Below, one piece after another: positions 5,607 through 8,931 of a stretch of 8,931 bases of DNA. Position numbers and translations under genes: made by a program. This stretch comes from Candidatus Hydrogenedentota bacterium (GTDB lineage Bacteria > Hydrogenedentota > Hydrogenedentia > Hydrogenedentales > CAITNO01), in assembly GCA_029554925.1 (NCBI GenBank), contig JAKPUV010000575.1:1-8931 (forward strand), given 5' to 3'. Each line of letters begins with the position of its first letter. The first letter of the stretch is position 1. The notes below the pieces were generated by a model. That model did no database searches, was not told where the DNA came from, and was given only the letters and a program-made list of their open reading frames with translations.

Positions 5607-6884
5607 ATGTTGTCAAGAGTTTTTCTCTCCGTTGTCCTCATGGCGGCCGCCGGCGCCGGCGCCCAGGAATTCAAAGCGGGTATCGCGGTGCGGGACATCA
5701 CGCCCCAACAGCCGGTGCCCATGTGGGGCTACGGCGCCCGGCATGACTACCTCTCCACGGGCGCCAACATGCCCCTGCACGCCAAGGTGCTGGTGCTGGA
5801 CGGCGGCAACGACAAGGTGGCCCTGGTCGGACTGGACATCGGCCGCGGCCCCACCTACGCCATGATGGAGCGTATCGAACAGCGGGTGCGCGAGGAGGCG
5901 GGGGTCGGCTGCGTGCTGGCGGTGGGCTGCCACACCCACCACGGGCCGGTGATCGAGCTCCTCGACCAGCCCGGACTGGGCCAGGGAAAATTTGACGCGT
6001 CGGTGGCGTACGCCAAACAGCTTCCGGAAACCCTGGCCGACGCCATCGTGGAGGCGGCGAAGAACGCCGTGCCCGCGGCCATCGGCGTCGCCGTGGCGGA
6101 GACCGACCTGAACCGCAACCGCCACAGCAGGAAGGAGCCCAAGGTGCGGGATCCGCGCCTGTCGGTGATCCGGGTGGACGACCTGGACGGCAAGACCCTG
6201 GCCGTGATGGCCAATCTGGCGGCCCATCCCGTGCTCGAGAGCATCATGGACCGGAAGTTCAGCGCGGACTGGGTGGGGTACATGCAGCAGGGGGTGGAGG
6301 CGGAACTGGGAACCATGTGCATGTTCATGCAGGGCGCCTCGGGCGACATGTCCCCCAACACCAACACCGAGAGGAAAGGCCCCGATGGCTTCGGGAAGGC
6401 CGTGGCGGCGAAGGTGGCCGAGATGGCCAAGGCCATCCAGCCCGCCGTGCCCGCGCAACCCGGCGTCACGCACCTGCACCGCAGCTTCTCCGGCCCGTCC
6501 CGGCTGGACTTCAAGAACCCCATCGTGGTGGGGACCCTGAGCCAGGCGTTCTTCCCCGAGCTCATGGCCATGCTGGTGGAGGTGCCGGACAACACGGTGA
6601 CGGCGAAGCTGACCACCGTGGTGGTTAATGGCGACCTTGCCTTCGCTGGGGTTTCTGGCGAGCTGTTCTCCGACCTGTCCAACCAGATCAAGGCGCAGTC
6701 CCCCGTGGCGAACACCCTGGTGTTCGGCTACTGCAACGGCCACTGCATGTACATCCCCACCGAGTCCGCCGTGGGCGAGGGCGGCTACGGCGCCGACCCG
6801 ACGGTGGCCTGGGTGCCCGTGGGCACCGGGGAAAAGATCGCGGCGCAGGCCGCGGCCGACCTGAAAGAACTGGGCGCGAAGTAG
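5607..6884 (+). CDS. Secreted neutral/alkaline ceramidase-family hydrolase, short single-domain form
   Basis: This 425-aa exported protein belongs to the neutral/alkaline non-lysosomal ceramidase family, zinc amidases that split ceramide into sphingosine and fatty acid. Residues 1-19 form a signal peptide (AGAGA before Gln20). FKAGIAVRDITP (22-33) is the typical start of the fold. Likely zinc and active-site motifs are CHTHHGP (108-114), AAHP (206-209), MQGASGDMSPN (241-251, S249 at the family nucleophile position), SGELFSDL (350-357, Glu352 as probable zinc ligand) and GHCMYIPTE (378-386, Tyr382). Full-length ceramidases are about 650-700 aa with a C-terminal Ig-like domain; this protein ends after the catalytic domain, as many bacterial family members seem to. 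ATG 5607 has AAGGGAG upstream (about 5593-5599). The gene is divergent from the glycosidase-like gene and ends in a strong terminator. True ceramide activity is not proven; short members may hydrolyse other amides or esters. Confidence 0.87.
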   Translation: MLSRVFLSVVLMAAAGAGAQEFKAGIAVRDITPQQPVPMWGYGARHDYLSTGANMPLHAKVLVLDGGNDKVALVGLDIGRGPTYAMMERIEQRVREEAGVGCVLAVGCHTHHGPVIELLDQPGLGQGKFDASVAYAKQLPETLADAIVEAAKNAVPAAIGVAVAETDLNRNRHSRKEPKVRDPRLSVIRVDDLDGKTLAVMANLAAHPVLESIMDRKFSADWVGYMQQGVEAELGTMCMFMQGASGDMSPNTNTERKGPDGFGKAVAAKVAEMAKAIQPAVPAQPGVTHLHRSFSGPSRLDFKNPIVVGTLSQAFFPELMAMLVEVPDNTVTAKLTTVVVNGDLAFAGVSGELFSDLSNQIKAQSPVANTLVFGYCNGHCMYIPTESAVGEGGYGADPTVAWVPVGTGEKIAAQAAADLKELGAK

Positions 6885-6943
6885 CGGACACGGTCCGGAC
6901 AGGGCGGACGGCAGCTCCGCCCCCCCCCCGGCGGCATGACAAA

Positions 6944-6976
6944 GCCCCCGCCTCCAACAGGAGGCGGGGGCGTTTT
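6944..6976. terminator. Strong intrinsic terminator, probably bidirectional
   Basis: A perfect 12-bp stem, GCCCCCGCCTCC (6944-6955) with GGAGGCGGGGGC (6960-6971), closes an AACA loop. On the plus strand it is followed by GTTTT, ending the ceramidase-like transcript 59 bp after its stop. On the minus strand it is followed by TTT, serving the convergent rpsI transcript 38 bp after its stop. A run of ten C (6920-6929) lies between the ceramidase stop and the stem. Confidence 0.88.
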
Positions 6977-7009
6977 CTCGGGGGAAACCGGCCCGTGCCG
7001 GGATTCGGC

Positions 7010-7411
7010 CTAGCGCTTGGAGAACTGGAACCGCTTGCGCGCGCCGGGCTGTCCGGGCTTCTTGCGCTCGACCTCGCGCGCGTCGCGGGTCAGCAGGCCC
7101 GCCGTCCGCAGCGCGGGGCGCAGGTTCTCGTCGTTCTCCGCAATGGCGCGGGCGATGCCGAGCCGCAGCGCGCCGGCCTGGCCCGCAAGGCCGCCGCCGT
7201 CGCACCGGGCGCGGATGTCGAAACTGTCCTTGAGGCCCAGCAGGTCCAGCGGCTGCGTGGCGACCTGCACCAGGGTCTCGCGGGCGAGATACTCGCCCAC
7301 GGGGCGCCCGTTCACCATGTACTTGCCGGTGCCCGGGATGAGGCGCACGCGCGCCGTGGCGCGCTTGCGGCGGCCGACCGTCACGATTTCGTTCGTTTTC
7401 GGGTCAATCAC
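7010..7411 (-). CDS. rpsI: 30S ribosomal protein S9
   Basis: This 133-aa protein is the small-subunit protein S9, whose C-terminal tail reaches the P-site tRNA. The family hallmarks are present: VGRRKRATARVRLIPGTG (12-29), VNGRPVGEYLARE (33-45), GGGLAGQAGALRLGIARAI (72-90) and the invariant basic end RKRFQFSKR. The start is GTG 7411, preceded by AGGAG nine bases upstream. An ATG at 7418-7416 between them is out of frame and stops after four codons, so it is not the start. It lies 29 bp downstream of rplM and is expected to be cotranscribed with it, the usual bacterial pairing. Transcription would end at the hairpin at 6944-6976. Confidence 0.97.
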   Translation of the reverse strand: MIDPKTNEIVTVGRRKRATARVRLIPGTGKYMVNGRPVGEYLARETLVQVATQPLDLLGLKDSFDIRARCDGGGLAGQAGALRLGIARAIAENDENLRPALRTAGLLTRDAREVERKKPGQPGARKRFQFSKR

Positions 7412-7440
7412 GTGTCATTTCTCCTGCGCGGCAGTCGCCG

Positions 7441-7869
7441 TTAGAACTCGTAGGGTTCGGGGTTTTGCGCGGCGTGCGGATGGTCCGTGCCGGCGTAAAG
7501 GCGGAAGTGGGTGGCGAGGCTGCGGCCGAGGCTGTTGTGCGGAAGCATGCCGCGGATCGCGATGTCCAGCGTGGACGTCGGATCCTTCAGCATCATGTCG
7601 GACATCCGCGTCTGCTTCAGCCCGCCCTTGTAGCCCGAATGACGGTAGTACATCTTGTCCGTCATCTTCGTGCCGGTCACGACCATCTTGTCCACGTTCA
7701 CCACGAGCACGTAGTCGCCGCATTCAAGGAACGGGGTGAACTCCGGCTTGTGCTTTCCGCGAAGCACCTTCGCCACTTCCGCGGCGATGCGGCCCATGGA
7801 CTTGCCTTCGGCGTCCATGACCAGCCATTTCCGCGTAACTTCCCCCTGCTTGGGGATGTAGGTTTTCAC
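7441..7869 (-). CDS. rplM: 50S ribosomal protein L13
   Basis: This 142-aa protein is the large-subunit assembly protein L13. Diagnostic stretches are KTYIPKQGEVTRKWLVMDA (2-20), GRIAAEVAKVLRGK (26-39), GDYVLVVN (51-58), YYRHSGYKGGL (75-85), GMLPHNSLGR (106-115) and the end AGTDHPHAAQNPEP. The frame is open to 8046, but the conserved N-terminus begins at GTG 7869, which has GGAGG 8 nt upstream. That start gives a length equal to typical L13. It is first of the rplM-rpsI pair; a candidate promoter lies at 7950-7979, and readthrough from the glycosyltransferase gene is also possible because no terminator is seen in the 106-bp gap. Confidence 0.97.
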   Translation of the reverse strand: MKTYIPKQGEVTRKWLVMDAEGKSMGRIAAEVAKVLRGKHKPEFTPFLECGDYVLVVNVDKMVVTGTKMTDKMYYRHSGYKGGLKQTRMSDMMLKDPTSTLDIAIRGMLPHNSLGRSLATHFRLYAGTDHPHAAQNPEPYEF

Positions 7870-7949
7870 GAGGCAATCCTCCAGAAACACTGTTGCCTGA
7901 TTTTTCGGGGTCAAAAAACACACACTGCACGATTTGTAACGGGACTGGA

Positions 7950-7979
7950 AGGATACCAAACGAAGGCGGGGGGAATCAA
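7950..7979 (-). promoter_or_regulatory. Candidate sigma70-like promoter of rplM-rpsI
   Basis: On the minus strand TTGATT (7979-7974) and TATCCT (7955-7950) are separated by 18 bp, each matching consensus at 4/6 positions. The -35 box includes the TGA stop codon of the upstream glycosyltransferase gene. Initiation would leave a leader of about 75 nt before rplM. The match is moderate only. Confidence 0.4.
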
Positions 7980-8764
7980 CCTTTTCCCGCCGCGCCGTCA
8001 GGCCCGCCCGCGTGTTCCCGGCGCTGGAGGTTCCAGAGCTTGGCATATTTGGTGAAAACGGAGAAGGCGGAGAGCCCGCAGAGGACCAGCCCGTGGTAGC
8101 CGTCGAGGAAACCGAGCCGGAAAACGTACATTTTCAGGAAGCGGTGCAGGGGGCGCAGGGTGAGGTCGACGGCCGTGGCGCGCTTCCCCCGGTCGTGGGC
8201 GTCGCGGGCGCCCCAGGTGGTAAAGCGCTGGAAGGTGGTGAAGTACTCCTCAAAGGTGCGGTAGGTGTCGTGGTACATCACCTCGGTGATCCGGCCCGTG
8301 GGGCCGTCCACCACAACGCGGGAATGGACGCGCTTGTCAAGGTAGCGCCCCTTGGCGGTGCGGAAGAGGCGCAGATTGTAGTCCTTGTGCCAGCCGCAGT
8401 GCCGGATGAGTTTCCCGAGGAAATAGGAGTGGCGCAGGATGTCGTAGCCGTCGAGGGAGGCGGGGTCCTGGATGATCCCCTTGATGCGCCCGGCCAGGGC
8501 GTCGGAGACCCACTCGTCGGCGTCCAAGACCAGGGTCCACTCCGTGGTGATCTGGGGGAGGGCCCAGTTGCGCTGGGCGGCGGCGTTCTCGTAGGGGTGG
8601 GTGACCACATGGGATGTGTGCGCCCGGGCGACCTCGTCGGACCCGTCGGTGGTGTTGGGATCCACGACGCAGAAAAGGTCGTCCGCCCAGGAAACGCTCT
8701 CCAGGCAGCGTTTCAGGCGGTCGCCCGCGTTGGGCACGAGGGTCAGCACGGTCAGGTCGCCCAC
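7976..8764 (-). CDS. Glycosyltransferase family 2, WaaE/KdtX-like
   Basis: This 262-aa GT-A fold transferase probably adds a sugar to a lipopolysaccharide core or other envelope glycan on the cytoplasmic side. The N-terminus shows LTVLTLVPNAGDRLKRCLES (4-23), VVDPNTTDGSDE (33-44), the QRNWAL segment (64-69) and the metal-binding DADEW (81-85). YNLRLFR (129-135) and RYLDKRVHSRVVVDG (140-154) are typical of the beta-1,4-glucosyltransferase (WaaE/KdtX) group. The C-terminus has a hydrophobic stretch (about 210-240), perhaps membrane-associated. I chose GTG 8764, preceded by AAGGGGGGG with a 7-nt gap; this fits the conserved N-terminus and overlaps the upstream GT4-like gene by 13 nt. A longer open frame to 8917 is the shadow of that upstream gene. 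The sugar donor and acceptor are unknown. Confidence 0.88.
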   Translation of the reverse strand: MGDLTVLTLVPNAGDRLKRCLESVSWADDLFCVVDPNTTDGSDEVARAHTSHVVTHPYENAAAQRNWALPQITTEWTLVLDADEWVSDALAGRIKGIIQDPASLDGYDILRHSYFLGKLIRHCGWHKDYNLRLFRTAKGRYLDKRVHSRVVVDGPTGRITEVMYHDTYRTFEEYFTTFQRFTTWGARDAHDRGKRATAVDLTLRPLHRFLKMYVFRLGFLDGYHGLVLCGLSAFSVFTKYAKLWNLQRREHAGGPDGAAGKG

Positions 8765-8931
8765 GGCAGATCCCCCCCTTCGGGTTCGGTCCCGTCCAGC
8801 AGCCGGGTGTACACCGCCAGAGTGCCCTCGATCATTCTCTCGGCGGAGAAGGCGGCCTCGGCCAGCTCCCTGCCCGTTTTCGCCATGATCCGGGCGTCTT
8901 CCGGCTTCCGCAGGCATTCGGCCACGGCGGC
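8752..8931 (-). CDS. C-terminal end of a glycosyltransferase, probably GT4 (partial)
   Basis: The minus-strand frame is open from the window edge to TGA 8754-8752, giving 59 residues. The segment GRELAEAAFSAERMIEGTLAVYTRLL matches the usual C-terminal helices of GT4-type (GT-B) glycosyltransferases: 'L...FS.E.M...T...Y..LL'. It ends 13 nt inside the downstream GT2 gene, in a different frame, so the two are likely an operon in the same envelope-glycan pathway. The catalytic domain lies outside the window, so the family call rests on the tail alone. Confidence 0.7.
   Translation of the reverse strand, partial: AAVAECLRKPEDARIMAKTGRELAEAAFSAERMIEGTLAVYTRLLDGTEPEGGDLPWAT

Noticed and set aside
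5613..7205. A 530-codon minus-strand open frame antisense to the ceramidase-like gene
   Set aside because: It opposes a gene with a signal peptide and intact zinc motifs, crosses the terminator hairpin and enters rpsI in another frame. The translation is His/Gly/Arg-rich without recognisable domains.
7870..8046. N-terminal extension of L13 by 59 residues
   Set aside because: It overlaps the end of the GT2 gene, lacks L13 similarity and would exceed the normal length. GTG 7869 has a good ribosome site and begins the conserved region.

Overview
The window is GC-rich (roughly two thirds G+C) bacterial DNA with tightly packed genes. Three genes start with GTG (rplM, rpsI and a glycosyltransferase). 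Two envelope-type glycosyltransferases, one resembling the LPS-core WaaE/KdtX group, suggest a Gram-negative-type envelope. A large secreted glycosidase-like protein with malectin inserts and a short secreted ceramidase-like enzyme recall PVC-group or Hydrogenedentota-like glycan degraders. That placement is inference; the ribosomal proteins L13 and S9 would be the best markers to test it.

Layout. Positions 1-60 (+) hold the tail of an unidentified gene. Positions 127-817 (+) hold a type II toxin-antitoxin pair, a Phd/YefM-type antitoxin and a VapC-like PIN toxin, behind a 14-bp palindrome that is a probable autoregulatory operator. Positions 855-5417 (-) form a two-gene operon: a secreted 1118-aa glycosidase-like protein (2061-5417) followed 3 bp later by nagA (855-2057). 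Positions 5418-5606 are a divergent control region. Positions 5607-6884 (+) encode a secreted 425-aa neutral-ceramidase-family hydrolase. A 12-bp-stem, probably bidirectional terminator (6944-6976) separates it from the convergent genes. The rest lies on the minus strand, in transcription order: a partial GT4-like glycosyltransferase (8752-8931), a GT2 glycosyltransferase (7976-8764), rplM (7441-7869) and rpsI (7010-7411).

How the genes fit together. The secreted glycosidase-like protein could release an amino sugar or another sugar outside the cytoplasm. NagA in the same operon deacetylates GlcNAc-6-phosphate in the cytoplasm, which hints that the substrate contains N-acetylhexosamine. The divergently transcribed ceramidase-like protein is also exported, so the three may serve use of a glycoconjugate; substrate identity is not shown by the sequence. 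The toxin-antitoxin pair has a different codon habit (no GGC glycine codons) and may be a recent arrival. The rplM-rpsI pair is core translation machinery next to envelope glycosyltransferases.

The most unusual structure is in the large glycosidase-like protein. Two malectin-like domains appear to be inserted into loops of the barrel, each with its 'VNCGG' strand at the C-terminal rather than the N-terminal end. I saw no CRISPR array, tRNA, rRNA or insertion sequence.
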